Notes: generated from the letters alone by a model not told the origin. Positions 11,621-24,850 are shown, counted from the first letter of the stretch. The stretch: 64,000 bases of DNA from Poecilobothrus nobilitatus (GCA_947095535.1 OX352774.1:114083996-114147995), one strand, 5' to 3'. Numbers and translations are program-made.

Positions 11621-14600
11621 ACAATTAAACTAAAAAGCAAATTTTTAAAAACGATTTTAAAAGTGTGCTAAAAACAAGGTAAAACAGTATTTAAGGTAGA
11701 AAAATGAAATACCAATTTTTAAAAGAAAAGCTTTCTTAATTTATGTCTGTTACATCATACATCGTCCGTTAAGTTTTTGGTTATTTGTTTTGCTCGTCCT
11801 TTTAATTTTATACATTTTTACATTTTCAAAACAAAATCATATTATAACCAATATTATAATTATTTTATTCTTTTAAATACGTCAATTAAGAAATAAATAA
11901 TTAAAAGTATTGCAAATAAAAAATGAAAGTGAATCAAGGTAAAGTTGCTGTTAAATGGTTTAGTCTACAACAGTAATTTTACGGTATCACATGGAGAAAA
12001 TAGTTTAACAAGAGATGAAGGATAAAGGCGTAAAACACTTAATAACCGTACGAACTTGAATTAATAACCCAGATTTGTTTATTTCAATATAGGAGAGTTA
12101 TATGGTGTACCTATGTATGTATTTAGCATGAATTCAAGTGTTTTTTGTTCTACCTTGTTTTATATTTTTGTATTGTTTCCGAACAATACGCATTTCATTT
12201 TCCTTTTTGACATTGAACTGACATTGAATTTACGATTAAAATGTTGTTATTAAATTGCATTCTAATTACAATAATCATAGTAATCATTATTAACATCAAC
12301 AGCATCATTATTTATGAAGGTCATATAAAAGTTACTAATAAAATATAATTTTTTTTTTGTTTTTACATAATTTATAACACTGCGGGGTAACATTTATTTT
12401 AATGATTAATTAGGGACTTGAATTAAATTAAAAATGACTAAATTTACCGTTTAAATTTTTAAAACCATTTTTAAATTTATTTTACTTTAAAGTAATATTA
12501 AAAATTTGAATTTTTTATACGAAATTACAATTTAAATTAGAAAATTGTTTTTTTTTTTTTGCTTCTCTTTGTTTTTTAATTGAAAAGGTAAAAAACTATT
12601 TAAATATTTCAATTTAAAACCAACGTTTAAAAATTTTAAATTATTACATTTTTATATATACGTTTTTAATAGAAAATTGTTTAACCTATAAAATTATTTT
12701 ATTTTTAGAACATTTTCAAAAAATGTAACTTGTTAATGTTTAGATATTATTTTCATTCTGTTCGTTTAAAAAACAGCACAATAACGCGATCCAAATAGAT
12801 TAAAATAAAAAGACTATAATCGTTTTATAGAAAACCATTTGTATATAGTTTCACCTGTTATGAAGTTTCAGCCTCCTATCAAAGTTCGAAAAATCTTACT
12901 TTTAATAGGTTTTAATTCTATATTTTTCTCAATCTGAAAGCATCAAATGACAAGAAATCTCTTAGAGCTAAAGCAAAGGAATAACTGTAAAGCTATCTCA
13001 ATAAAAAGAATAAAGACTATCATCCATTTAAAGACTATTAGCTCCTTTTTCTAAGATGCATCAGCGAGGTGAAAAATTAATTTCATCATGCCAAATTATA
13101 TTTAAGTATATATACAAAATATATTTGTTAGGTGCGCGAATGAAACAGTTTGTTTTGATGGTAGTACTTGGGGGTAGTAAATGATAGTGTAAAATAAGCA
13201 CAAAATTAAAATAATTTGTGTTTTATTTTATGAATCTTTTGCTTTTTGTTTTTAATCTAACTAATAGGAAATAATGTGATGTTATGGTGAAGATGACACA
13301 GGATAACCTAATAGAGCATAATCTAGCAAACCTAGCAAAAGGTTTTAATGGATTTGTCAGTAGTAAGATAGAATACTTACGGACGTTTATTTAAGTATTA
13401 AAAAGTGCGAAATGTACTGAAATCATTTTCGACTCCTAGAGTTGAGCGAATAATTACTGAATAAATTTCTTTCTAATATATCAAGTAAAATTTTAAAACC
13501 TTTCTTTGTTAATCTGAAGGTCTTTAAAAATTTAAAAACATTTCTTTTATACACATAGGTACACAACTTTTAAATCAATTTTTTTTGTACTTATAATGAT
13601 GCAGATAATGAATTTCACCCGTCTCTTACATTTTCTCCTCATTATATTCACTTTTCTTTATAATTTTTTATCTTTAAAAGAAACAGAGCTGTACTAAAAA
13701 AAAGGCTAATTTTTTTATTAGTTTTTTTTATTTCATTTTTAGATTAAAAATTCACGAAATTCACTAATATCACTGACTAAAAATATTAAATTAAAATTTC
13801 TTTGAATACAACTAACGCAATACTGATCATTCAAAAGTTTTAAAGTAATTCAGTTATTCAGCTGGCTATCGCTTTGCAGGTAAGGTCTTACTATAGGTAT
13901 AAGTGAGACTTACCTGTAAATATACAAACAATCTATACAAATGATAAATTTGACAGATCATTCGTGTCAATTTAAAAATATCGCGTCAGCATCTTGCAGA
14001 ATTATTTGCATTATTCATTTGCATATTGCATTATTCATTTCAACTTTTCAGTCAAAATATGATATGCCTTAGTAAAAGAGGGTATATAATAAGTCAGAAA
14101 TTTTATATTTTCGATTTAACGATCACGGGATCTGAATATCTGTGCAATTCTTTTAAAATTAAAAAGAAAAGAAAAGCTCAGGCATTTTTTAAAATTAAGG
14201 AAAGTTCTTTTGAATTTTTTATAAATTTCCTTACAAAAAAATTATAAATGTCCAAGTTAATACCAAAACAAAAAATTTGCTTCAGAACTCTACAATAATT
14301 CTTTGTAATATTCTTCGATTCTTTATAATCGTTTTGAAAATGTATCCTTTAAAAACATTTCATTACATACTACCTTGTTCTTTTTGTCCTTTTTTTAAAA
14401 TGTATAGGTATACATACTTACATTAAAAATATATTTTGCATTTTTACCATAATTATATTTTTGCACAAATATCCCTCAAGAGACTTGAAGGGTACGTATA
14501 ATATGAAAAAATTAAATCTCCAAGGTGGCTTATATTTAACTACCATTCAGGTTAATTAAATTTTTGATGGGATATGAAATTATAAGAATTATTATGAGAA

Positions 14601-15289
14601 TAATTTTACATGTTAACATTCATAATTATTTAAACCAAATATTAAAGTTAAACAATTTAATTTCTCCAGACCGGGTGATAATTAAAAATGATTGTTAAAG
14701 TTTACATGTTGGGAAAAAAAAATGAAGATTCTTATGTTATATATATATGTATATCCTGTAATAAAGATTATTAAAAACATTACTATCTAAATGAAATTAA
14801 ATCAAGGTCAGTCTGATGAAAATTAAAAAAAAATATTAAATTAAAAAAAATAATTAAAAAAACTAAAATAAAAATAGGCAGAATTTTTTCTTTCCTGTGT
14901 TATGAAATTTCTCTTACTTAACTTTAAATCTCTCTTAACTTGAATACAGTTACATTAATTCTGTAATTCCATTTTTTTTACATTGACATTTAAGGACACT
15001 AATCTAAATTTTAAGCCTGTTATGGGGTTACCGACCCTATTCCGATCAGTCAGCCTCAGTTCTACACATTAATGAAAATTGGAAATACAGCTTGTGATTT
15101 GCATTCTATGATTGCAGATTATTAATTGTGGTTCTTTAATTTTCAAACTTTTCAAGAATAGGCGTTTTCTTCATAAGGGTTTTCTTTATATTTTCATTTT
15201 GGTTTTAACTTGGCCTTATTATTTTTATTTTGTAAGTCGCAAAATTTGTTTAAATGTAAAAATTAGACAATAGTTTGAGTTAGCGTTGC
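11621..15289. other. AT-rich spacer with a hairpin and a short duplication
   Basis: No gene recognised. Holds an imperfect hairpin at 13873-13920 and a 20-bp direct duplication near 14007-14040 (TGCATTATTCATTT twice). The 73-residue open frame at 14026-14247 begins in that duplication and becomes Lys/Phe-rich low complexity, so it is not annotated. Confidence 0.55.
13873..13920. repeat. Imperfect hairpin with splice-donor-like arms
   Basis: TTTGCAGGTAAGGTCTTACT is followed by a ~9-base loop and a near-perfect reverse complement ending in ACTTACCTGTAAA. The stem is about 18-19 pairs with one bulge and one or two mismatches. Each strand carries CAGGTAAG, the consensus 5' splice-site core. It could be a chance hairpin, a tiny inverted-repeat element or a small-RNA precursor; nothing distinguishes these by sight. 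Confidence 0.5.
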
Positions 15290-15480
15290 TGTTGTTATTA
15301 TTTAGGAGAAGGCGTAGCCATACCTATCTTTACGGCTAGGCCTAAGTATTACAACTTAATGAGATGTTCTATTACAACTTAATGAGATTATTCAACCGGC
15401 TCAGCAAGCCAGTTAATGCTCCTAAAGAATCGAACAACGTCCCCTGTTGAAGCACACTCCCTTCCAGGAGATGATGTTAG
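15290..15480. other. Unidentified GC-richer block, possible TE fragment
   Basis: Composition is clearly more balanced than its surroundings (for example AGGAGAAGGCGTAGCCATAC and AACGTCCCCTGTTGAAGC). It contains ATTACAACTTAATGAGAT twice (15348-15365 and 15371-15388, period 23). Both strands are broken by stops. It may be a transposon untranslated region, but no family is recognised. Confidence 0.35.
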
Positions 15481-15866
15481 CATGATAGCATAAATTTGTT
15501 TTTTGTACAACTTGTGTTGGTAGTTCCAACATGATTTTTCAAATTTTTCTTTGTTTTTTTTCTTAAATAAATGTTTCTACTTTAATTCTAATGTCTTCAG
15601 CAAATTTAATTAGATGTTGTCTTAAGTCTTCAGACATAAAGTAAGGAAATCTGATCTAATCTGATCTGTAATTATAATATTTTATTTCAGTTAAATATGA
15701 GGAAAACGAGGAAAAAGTAAATAAAATAAAGAACATCTTTATGTTAATAATCATATCGAAAATGCCTTAGGTTATTCTATGTGCATACTTTCATGTAAAG
15801 TTTATTATCTTAATACAATGAAAACTGAAAACCATAGACCCTAAAAATCTTTAGATTTTTTCATAT
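15481..15866. other. AT-rich spacer
   Basis: Background sequence between the unidentified block and the start of the family-A element; nothing recognised. Confidence 0.55.
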
Positions 15867-17374
15867 TATACCCGTACGATAGGATCGGGTATAATAAAAT
15901 TACTCCTCCGTTTGTAACACCTCGAAATAAGCGAGCTAGATATACCTTCAAAGGTATGGATCGGATCAGAAAAAAATTCTAAGACTTTTGAGCCATGTCC
16001 GTCCGTCCGTCCGTCCGTCCGTCAGCACGCTAACTCAAAAACTAAGAAAGCTACAATCTTGAAATTTACACAAAATATTTTGGGAGTAATTTGTAGGTTC
16101 CCTATTTTTTTTGGTTGAGTTTGGACCAAGCCTTAGGGTAGCTCTCGAACACCTAACTTTTAGATCCCCACATTTTTTTTGCAATAGAGCTATGAAATTT
16201 TAACTACTGATAGACCTCACAAAAATATTAATTTTATTTTTAATAACTTTTTTTTGTAGCCCCACCCGTTACAAAAAAAGGTTCAGCTCCCCAAAGGTTC
16301 AAAAAAGCTCTATATTTAAATTGTTATAGCACAAGTTGTATAAGGTATATCTTCATTTTGAAAACGCCAAACGATTACTACTTTTATTAGCTTTAAAAGT
16401 ATATATACAATAAATATATATTTGTGGCATACGGTGTCTTAATTTACCGTTATGCGAAACTAAAATTTTGCAAAATCCTTTAACCCTTCTATCTTCTAAA
16501 CGGTTTAAGTTGGAAACTTGAAATTTTGACAGATGTTAGATCTTTGAAAATAAGTATGCGTCATTTCAGAAATTTTTTTTGTATCACCCCCCGTTTAGGA
16601 GCTGTAAGGGGTCAAAAACTGAAAATTTCCTATTTTTAAACTGTAACTTGAACACCTGTTAGAATTTTTTTAAAGTAATACACAAAAATTAAAGCTTCAA
16701 CATCATACTCTTATTTCTGTTAACAACTTTTTTTAATAATGTAGGGTTACTTTATAATAGACGAAAGTGTTACTTGATTTTTTCAAATTTTCTAATAAAT
16801 TTCTTCAACAAATTTTTTGCATTTGTTTTATTCGATAATTTGAAATTGTTGAGGATATAATGCGTAGTACATAAAAATGTAAATAAATGTACAGCATAAC
16901 GGTTGCTTGAAGAATTTTTATTTATATGATATTGATATACATACATACTTATATAATATCATGTTTATTTACATATCGTATATGTCACTAGTGAATGAAT
17001 GATAAGAGTATAGATTTATATTATATAGCGCCGTATTTACTTATATATATGTATTTTATTGTTCTTATAAGAAATTATTCTGTCAATGGAATATTTAAAT
17101 ATAAATTCAATGGAATAAATATAATATTCTATAATTATATTTACTATTTTGTACTAAGTAAGGTTAGATCTGCTTTCGAAGAATGTACATATAAACATAT
17201 AGTTTGAATATATGTACAACCCATAGTTCTAGAAATTATAAAATTCACCCAAATTATTTTAAAATACTAAAATATTAAAAAAATAATATTGTGAGCAGAG
17301 TGACAGGCTGTTAACATACTAACGGTTCGTACGGGTATCTAAGAGTTGACAAAGGCAACTGTATTCTTCCTCGT
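15867..17374 (+). mobile_element. Helentron-associated element, family A, full uninterrupted copy
   Basis: Begins TATACCCGTACGATAGGATC and ends in CTTCCTCGT before a T-run, with the (GTCC)n tract at about 15997-16024. The body matches 2952-4532 closely, with an internal deletion of roughly 100 bp near 17158: the stretch between TTGTACTAAGTA and GGTTAGATCTGC that carries AATGGTACTATAGAATA in the other copy is missing. The 3' hairpin is weakened (GTTGACAAAGGCAAC). This copy gives the uninterrupted junction near 17270-17300 that shows how the 2860-6016 locus was assembled. The 70-residue open frame at 16995-17207 lies within the AT-rich body and is not coding. Confidence 0.88.
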
Positions 17375-17689
17375 TTTCATAAAAGTTAATTTGTTAATTC
17401 TAATAACAGTTTTTAATTGGCAAAATCATTGATATACAACCAAAACCAATCACCATATTATTTAATTACTACTTAGATGTTTTTCTAAGCCCACTGATTT
17501 AATCTTGAACTTCTATGAATTACAACAGAATTATTATTTACATCTACACTGAGCTATTAGCTTTGCCCAACATTTCCACTTCCTGCAGGTAAAGACTTCT
17601 GGATTTTTGGCATTCACAAAACTGATAAGACTGATAAGTTGTTCAATAAGATTATTTTTTTTAGGATATATATTCGCACTTAAAATTGC
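17375..17689. other. AT-rich spacer between two Helentron-like copies
   Basis: Nothing recognised. It separates the 3' end of the plus copy from a minus-strand fragment of the same family. Confidence 0.5.
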
Positions 17690-18032
17690 AAAGCTCTACT
17701 TAGAGCAATGTGAAACTATTGAAAAATTTGGAGATCAAAAAGATATTTCTTCGAGAATTATCCGAAGTTTTTATCAGATTTCAATCAAAACAATAGGGAA
17801 CTTGCAAATTGATCTCAGAATAGTTTGGGTTCATTGCAAGACTCTACGTTTTTTAGTTTTTGAGTTTTTTAGCGTGCTGACGGACGAACCGACGAACGGA
17901 CAAAGTTTAATCGACTAGGAATTTGATTCTGATCCGATCCATACCTTTGACGGTATATCTATTTTGCTTATTTCCAGGTGTTACAAACAGGGGAGTAATT
18001 TTACTATACCCGATACTTTTCGTACGGGTATA
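17690..18032 (-). mobile_element. 5' fragment of family-A Helentron-like element
   Basis: The right end reads ATACCCGATACTTTTCGTAC then GGGTATA, the element 5' terminus. Moving left come ACAAACAGGGGAGTAATTTT, GATCCGATCCATACCTTTGA, a broken GGAC microsatellite (GACGGACGAACCGACGAACG) and a diverged AATAGGGAACTTGCAAA block equal to AATAGGGAACCTACAAA in the better copies. Similarity fades near 17690. The 103-residue open frame at 17607-17918 straddles this edge and runs through the microsatellite (its end reads LTDEPTNGQS), so it is a non-coding artefact. Confidence 0.75.
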
Positions 18033-19834
18033 AGCAGTACAATACTTATTAGTTTCATAGAATGACTTTCCATTTTATTGCATATATGTACCACAAAATA
18101 TTAACTTTTTGGAAAAGTCTGAAAAGGTGGCTTAAATTTTCTTTTTATTTATTTGTTTCTCTGTTGTTTAAAAAAAAAGCAAAACAAAAATTTAAAGTTA
18201 CAATTATTGTTTTAAAAGAATGAACAGAGACCCATAATCAAAAATAGAGAAAACATTACGTGAAGAAAAGAAAAAATTAATAAAATTTTGACTAAATAAG
18301 AACTTAAACAAAAATAAAGGGAAAATGTATTTTTTCTAATTCACTGTTTTTTGTGCTTATATAGTTTTACTTGTTTCTATGTCCACCTTTCTTTCAGAAC
18401 TATTTAAAGCCTATTCTAACCTATCTAAAAACTCTACATCTTATATCATTTGAGTGGATATCAATAATTTAAGTGTTTAAGTGAACTACGGAAGTTTAAT
18501 TGCGATAATCTTTTACACGTTTTCTTACGTAACGCAACAATTAGCTATAGAAGCGAGGTACATTTTTAAAATAAGTAAATTAGAACCGCCTTTGCCACTT
18601 TCGTCTTTCTTTTTTTATTAGAATTTTCCTTCACATTTCATTCTTTTCATTTACATTTCATTCATTTTTCTAAAACTGCAAAATCATGTTATAACATTAA
18701 ACATACATCTTAACAACTTTAGTTTTCTTACTTTAAGCTTCATTAAGCTGACGTTGAGGCAACTAAAAATATGAATTCATGATACGTTCATACGAAATAC
18801 GAATTCATGATATTGCAATTATAAATTAAATACACAACACTTGACGAAATTCAGATAACAAAGATCTGCTTCGCCTAAGTACACTTATCAAAAAAATTAA
18901 AATGCAAACAATTATCTAGCAAACTTCTCACTTAACAAATTTGCGATTAGCAATCATCCCACTCATCCCATTTTGTCAAAAAATGTAGAAAAATGTCTCT
19001 TTAATAAAGTTTCTTTAACCATTTTGAAAATATACCAAAAACTTTTCAATGTTTTGTTGTTTTATTTAATATACAATATTATGTATGAAAGTATATTAAT
19101 AGGCGATACGACATAAGTATGAAAATCGAAAATGGGTGATAATAAGTTTAGGTATATGATGTTACACTTATTGTATAAATAAATAATTAGGACAAATTTT
19201 GGTGTTTTTTTTTACGAAAGTAAGTATAGGAATTATCGAAAAAATCTATAGAGGAGGGAAATCACCGCTAGTTTTCTATGAATGTGTGAGATTTTAACCC
19301 ACTAAACACCACCTCTCTTCTTTGATTAAACAATAGCGTTATAAGACCTTTAATATTCATCTGCTGTGTGGTCAAAATAAGTTGAGTTAGGGAATGAAAG
19401 TTAATTTCAAATTGGCAGGCATATTGTGAAGAAAGTTGTTAATATTCAACATAAGTTTTTGGACTTTGTGTATGTAGTTCTTGCCAAATCTGGAGAACAC
19501 ATGAAGCGTATTGTAAACAAACTTGATATACTCACCTTGAATCTTTGCACATTGTAAATGTACTCATACCCTATTCTGGGGAACACATGAGGTGGGAGAT
19601 AGTTTACACACAATGATACCACATTGTTGGGGGCAATATGCTTTTTTCAGAATATATAAACTTAATTTACATAAAAGATAGATATTACTTGAAATTTTAA
19701 CTAACGGTTGTTTTATAAAGTAAATTTTTGATATCTGAACTTGTTGCGTACCCAATGATTTTATGCGAAATAGATATTTTTTGTCACATGATATTACATA
19801 AAGCGGAATTTTTGCGATTTGAATTTAGATCAAT

Positions 19835-19862
19835 ACAACCCATAAATTATATTATGGGTTGT
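19835..19862. repeat. Perfect 11-bp hairpin
   Basis: ACAACCCATAA and TTATGGGTTGT are exact reverse complements separated by six bases. No T-tract follows, so it is not a bacterial-type terminator; it is a small inverted repeat of unknown significance. Confidence 0.7.
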
Positions 19863-20082
19863 TAATTAGCTTATTGTTATAAATTAGTTTATGGTAATTT
19901 GCGCGTACGAACACAAATCCAAATTAAAAAAAATAATTAATTAACATTTTTGTTACGCAGTATATTCAATTTAATCCAATTTATCGAATATTTATATTTC
20001 GAACAGATGTCTTTATTTCCTTATTGGATACGTTTAGATTCCTTATACTTTTAACAAGTCAGATAAAGAGTTATGGAAATAT

Positions 20083-20117
20083 TGATGATGGTGATGATGA
20101 TGATGTTGATGTTGATT
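20083..20117 (+). repeat. GAT/GTT trinucleotide repeat
   Basis: About eleven imperfect trinucleotide units (GATGATGGTGATGATGATGA and onward), a short microsatellite. Confidence 0.85.
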
Positions 20118-21684
20118 ACAAAAAAAATTATAATGATTGAACAATTTTTAAGTCCAGATAGAAGCTATACAATGCATCACAAAAATATAAAAATACCAAA
20201 ATATTAAACATCCTTTGAAAAAAGATTTAACGTATATTATAATACACAAATGTACATAAGTAATTGCAAAAGTGTGTTATGTACACACTGTATCCATTTT
20301 TTAATACTATACAATATATAAATTTACAGAATGTAAATAAGTTTAAAATTAAGGGAATAGAACCCAAAGAAAACTTATTTGATTAGGTAAACCAAGTTTG
20401 GTTCTGTTTCATTTTTGTTTTAAAAAAAAAGTGTATTTTAATTGTTTTGCTTTTAAGAGTATTTTTTTATGGCTTTGTTTTATTTTAACATTAACAGTTA
20501 ACATAATAAACTATACATATAACATTAAATGGTAACTGAACATAAAAATTTGTTATCTTTTTGGTTAAAAAACAAAAAAGTTTTTCTTTAATTTTCCTAG
20601 AGTTTTGTATTATTATTTTTTTTTTTTAAGGTCTTGATTGTAATTTTAATTTAATATATTGATATACTTTCATATTTTATATGCACAGGCCAGACATTAA
20701 TACATATTTTAAATTAAAAAACCATAAGGATTTTTTGTTTTTTCTGTGTTTAAAGCTTAAAGGGCCTCTTAATAAGAATAATATATATACTTATGTAAAT
20801 GTATTAGGTAAGAATAATATATATGTAAATTTAAAGCAGGAAATATATATTTTTTTTTTTATTTTAAGTCTTTCATAGTCATCATTTTTCCATTTTATTC
20901 GATGAATATTATTCTGAATATTACCGTAATTGGATGTAAAGTTCTATTTTTAGTATTAGTGATACAGAATTTTTCTACATGTGAGATTGAGATTCAAGAA
21001 CTAACAATGTATGCGGAAAGTGTTATTGTTTGACTTATATTTGGATTTGGTGATATGATCTGATCGTCTTCTACAAAAATTCTAAAGGTGTTACATTATA
21101 TCTAAATATTTAATGTTATTGCAACAGGAAAATAAAATATTTTTAAAATAAATTTCACTATAAAATATTATATTTAATAGAAGAATAATTTGGTATTCTA
21201 CAAGACGGTGCAATTTGGCATACAACGGTGAAATTCGGCACATAATTATTACCTACCATTTTAATCATTTTGTTTGTCAAAATTGGCTACTATCAACTAC
21301 ATTTTTACACTGTTAAATTTTTTCTTTTAGAATTATATGCGGAAAGGCAACAAGGTAAAAATTTTTCAGATACTTTCTATGAAACTATTATAAATAATAT
21401 TTCTTTAAAGGGAATTCAATTTGACTTCACTTGATGGCCACTTTACTGGTCACTTTAGTTTTTCAGCTTTAAGTTACGTTTGTAAAAAAGTTCAATTAAT
21501 AAAAATTGATAAAATCAATAAATGTTTTTAGTTTTTATTTAATTATATATGGTACTTATTATAAAGTTCTTTATTTAACTTTGTACAAACATGATAATAT
21601 CTATTAGCGATCTAATATTTTTAAATTGTCTATTTTAATTATTGAATTGAATATTCCTTGATAAAGAAGGTTCAATGTAAAATG

Positions 21685-21920
21685 CAGGGTTGTAAATGGG
21701 CGGCCTCAAATACCAAACTCAACTCATCGTTCAACTCAAATGATGAGTCCGCTCATACTATGAGCGATACACATTTGCTCACAGGTTGAGCGAACTCCGA
21801 AATTGTGAGTCCGCTCAACTTGTGAGCGCATTTAATCGCTCAAATGGTGAGTCCGCTCACAGACTCAAATTTTGAGTTGAGCGATAAGTTGAGTCGAAAT
21901 TTGAGCTTTTTACAACCCTG
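21685..21920. mobile_element. hAT-type MITE with perfect 8-bp target duplication
   Basis: The element starts CAGGGTTGTAAA and ends in the exact reverse complement TTTACAACCCTG. It is flanked by identical 8-bp copies GTAAAATG at 21677-21684 and 21921-21928. CAGGG-type ends with 8-bp duplications are the signature of the hAT superfamily. The 236-bp interior has no coding capacity and is filled with degenerate copies of GAGTCCGCTCA and TGAGCG-like words in both orientations (for example near 21727, 21803 and 21850). This dense internal repetition could be binding sites for a hAT transposase supplied elsewhere. Intact ends and duplication suggest a fairly recent insertion. It is distinct from the larger hAT remnant at 27009, whose end reads CAGGGGTGCA. 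Confidence 0.93.
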
Positions 21921-21928
21921 GTAAAATG

Positions 21929-24541
21929 CTTATGGAAAAAATTCGAAAAAAAAGAAATAAGTTGGGATTACTAATTTTAGGTTTTTCGCAGCAACTGCTT
22001 TGTGTGATGTTCTTGTAAATTTTCACAACAACTACTTTGAATTATTCTTTTTTTTCGAGCGTGGGTGCGAATCCCTTATTACAAACGAATTTCCATGTGC
22101 AGAACTGAGCCATCTGAGAATGTTTATTGTATACGGGTTACCCTGTACAGTCTTCGTTGTATTTCGATTGAAATTTTTAAAAAGCATTAAGGCTTTTATT
22201 TATTCTGATCAGATTCCTATACCAACAAAATATTTATAAAATAGATTGAATACTCCAATGGAATGTCGATGCCAGAGTTGAGGTAGTAATGGGTTTATCT
22301 TTGTCTAGGTATGCTCAATACTCTTTATGCAGCTTCTGTCCAAATTGCCCTACATTATACTACATTACAGATCTGATGAAGGATTTATAGTTCTAGATGT
22401 TATTTTTATTGTAAACCTATATTCTAAATTTTTTTTTTCACATAACTTTTAATATTGAGCTGCTTGTGGTTATACTCGATTTTAGCTTAATTTGATTTAG
22501 AAGAAGAAAAAGCTATCATGGTTCCTAATGATTTTTCACAACTCAATTCAGTTTAATTGATTTGGATTTTTCAGAAATGCCATTGCAGAAATAATTAAAC
22601 ACAATTTAACTTAATTTTTTTCACATTCATTTCTATCATAAAATCATAATTAAATGTTATATGAGTTACTTAGAGTAAAAATTAAAACTAAAGATATTAA
22701 TACAATGTTGTATGTGGTTGTTTTCAATGCATATTGATTCGTTCATCTTTAATCAATTCTTATAAAAATCAACTGAATTGCTAGGATATAAAAAGGATAT
22801 TATAAAATACCTGAAATAACTTTGTTCAAACAATAATTAACATTGCATACTATTTAAGGAAATAAAATTAACATGCATCATTGTATGTTTCTTTATTGTA
22901 AAGAATTTTCCTTTTATTGATATTTTTTTGTTTTTCTTTTTTTGGATTTTAAGAACTAAAAATATTCATTTTACTTTTATAGATCCTTTACAATATGAAG
23001 CTGTATACCTACCTATTTTAAAATTTTGTAATTTTAATGTGTTTGTTTTTTTTTTTTTGTTCCTTTACTAAGAAAAATTTTGAAACTATTTAATATGCAT
23101 TCTTTTTAGCCGATTATTGTACATAGTATGCTGCTTTTTATCCTGGGCTTATTCATCCTCATAAAATACATAAAAATACAGAAATTTACGAGAAAAAAGG
23201 AAAAAAATATAATTCAACGAAAAAGTATATAAAAATTACAATTTGATTTGATTACATGCATAAAATTATTTAAAGTGCCCTCTTAGGAGTATTTTAAATT
23301 GAAAAATAGATGGATCGTGACCTAGCAAGAAAAAAAATTTGGTTTTTATTATTTCAGGGCATATATTTTATATATAAGTAAACAGAGAAAAAGAAGAAAA
23401 AGAAAACGTTTAAAATTTTAAAATAAAAAATTTGCACAAGGACTAAAGAAAAAAAAATTAAAAAAAAAACCTTAAAACTTTTGTTAACCGCTTTTGTTAA
23501 AACTTAATTTTTAATAAAATTAAATAAAAAACAAAAATGTATTTATAATGTTGACCGACTGTCAAATTTTATAGGATTGATCGTAAATATTTTAAACCAA
23601 TCTTATTAAAAATATCTTGCTTTTTTTACTTTTAAACTTTTAATTAAACATTTTCTTATCCCTCGCTTAATACTCTCCGTATTGTAGGATATATTTTTCT
23701 TTTCTTAGATCACATTTAGATCAGATTACATCTCTAATATTTTCATATAATTCCAACTATAAAATAATTTTGTAATTAAAATTTATAAACTAACTTACAA
23801 AGATGGCAGATTTATACATCATCATTCATCATGCTTTAAAGTATGGTCCCTTCCATCCTACTACAGTATTGCCACTGAAGCTGAATTTTTACCAACATTT
23901 TCCAACAGGATTACCATTAGTGTATTTTTAAATTGGCTTCTATCTGTCCTACCTATTAATTTTTCATGTATTACGGGAACATCCATCTTAGTCACGACAT
24001 TTTGTATAAAAGGTAACCTTTATAATTAGGCCTTATACTCTGTGTTTCTTATTTGTTGTAATGTTCTGATAAGAATTCTGATTTAGTTGAATTAAAGTTC
24101 TATCGATATCCTTTTATCGAAATAATTCTGTTTATTTTGTGACCCTTCTGAAGTTTACTTTAATCTTCTCCAACATTAGAAGGGCCTATTAGTAAATATG
24201 AGTATTTATATCGACAACTTGATATTAAACATTTACGTCTTAAACCTTTGGCAAAAAGTATTTCCAATAACTGGTGGAGGTAAATTTTTCTTATATTTTT
24301 AAAACCTATTAAAAATAGTAAATTAAATACTAGGTTAAATAGCTTTGCCACTCCAATTTTTTTGTCTAACAAATTAATTTGATTGCCCTGTTTGTTTGGC
24401 TGTATTAAACATTGTTTTTGTTTAGCTGTTTTAATTTGACAGTAAGTCCAAGTTGTTTTTAAATCAGTACATTTTTATTATTGAAATATTCTAACCTAAA
24501 AATATGCAATTAATTCTAATTTAAAAACTTCACAATTTATT
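21929..24541. other. AT-rich spacer
   Basis: No identifiable gene. Short open frames at 22000-22239 and 24160-24372 show no domain. Stretches around 22255-22380 and 23800-24010 have more balanced composition but multiple stops in all frames. Confidence 0.5.
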
Positions 24542-24850
24542 AAACTGTTATCGGGGGCTTCAGTAGCCTAGTGGGTTGGCATATGGCGTATTAACCAAAG
24601 GAGTGTGGCTTCAATCCCTGGGTCCCTTCCAGGTCGTAAGTGTTTTTTTCTTTACATACCCCTCTTACGACCAAATATAATGTAAATATATAGTATATAA
24701 TATAAACAAAATAAATAATATTTAGTATATAATTTAATAATAGTCTAAAAAAAAAAACCTATAATGGCCTTTAGTAGCTGGTTCAATAATATTGCATTAC
24801 ATTTATGTATGTAATATTAATATAAATAAATAAATAAAAAACTGTTATCG
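24542..24850 (+). mobile_element. tRNA-derived SINE, (TAAA)n-tailed type, with 12-bp target duplication
   Basis: The unit itself is 24554-24838; the flanking 12-bp duplication AAACTGTTATCG is exact at 24542-24553 and 24839-24850. The head has pol III promoter-like boxes: box A within TAGCCTAGTGGGTTGG and box B within GTGGCTTCAATCCCTG. The middle holds an inverted pair GGTCGTAAG ... CTTACGACC (about 24632-24670), also present in the poly(A)-type SINEs at 34511, 49807 and 56561. The tail differs: it ends ATATAAATAAATAAATAAA. The tail type resembles the 3' end of the LINE remnant at 37213-37745. SINEs encode no protein and rely on a LINE reverse transcriptase. Confidence 0.9.

Larger units (their letters stand above)
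18033..21684. other. AT-rich spacer with small repeats
   Basis: No gene recognised. Contains a GAT-type simple repeat at 20083-20117, a perfect 11-bp hairpin at 19835-19862, and a 20-bp tandem pair near 21205-21244 (CGGTGCAATTTGGCATACAA and CGGTGAAATTCGGCACATAA). Confidence 0.55.

Noticed and set aside
17607..17918. 103-residue plus-strand open frame
   Set aside because: It runs across the edge of a minus-oriented Helentron-like fragment and through its degenerate GGAC microsatellite; no domain, and the match to the other element copies explains the sequence.
19835..19862. Hairpin considered as a transcription terminator
   Set aside because: No gene upstream, no T-tract after the stem, and intrinsic terminators of this kind are not expected in such a genome.
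24554..24640. Candidate tRNA gene
   Set aside because: Acceptor and anticodon stems do not form; a target duplication, TAAA tail and shared central hairpin show it is a SINE.
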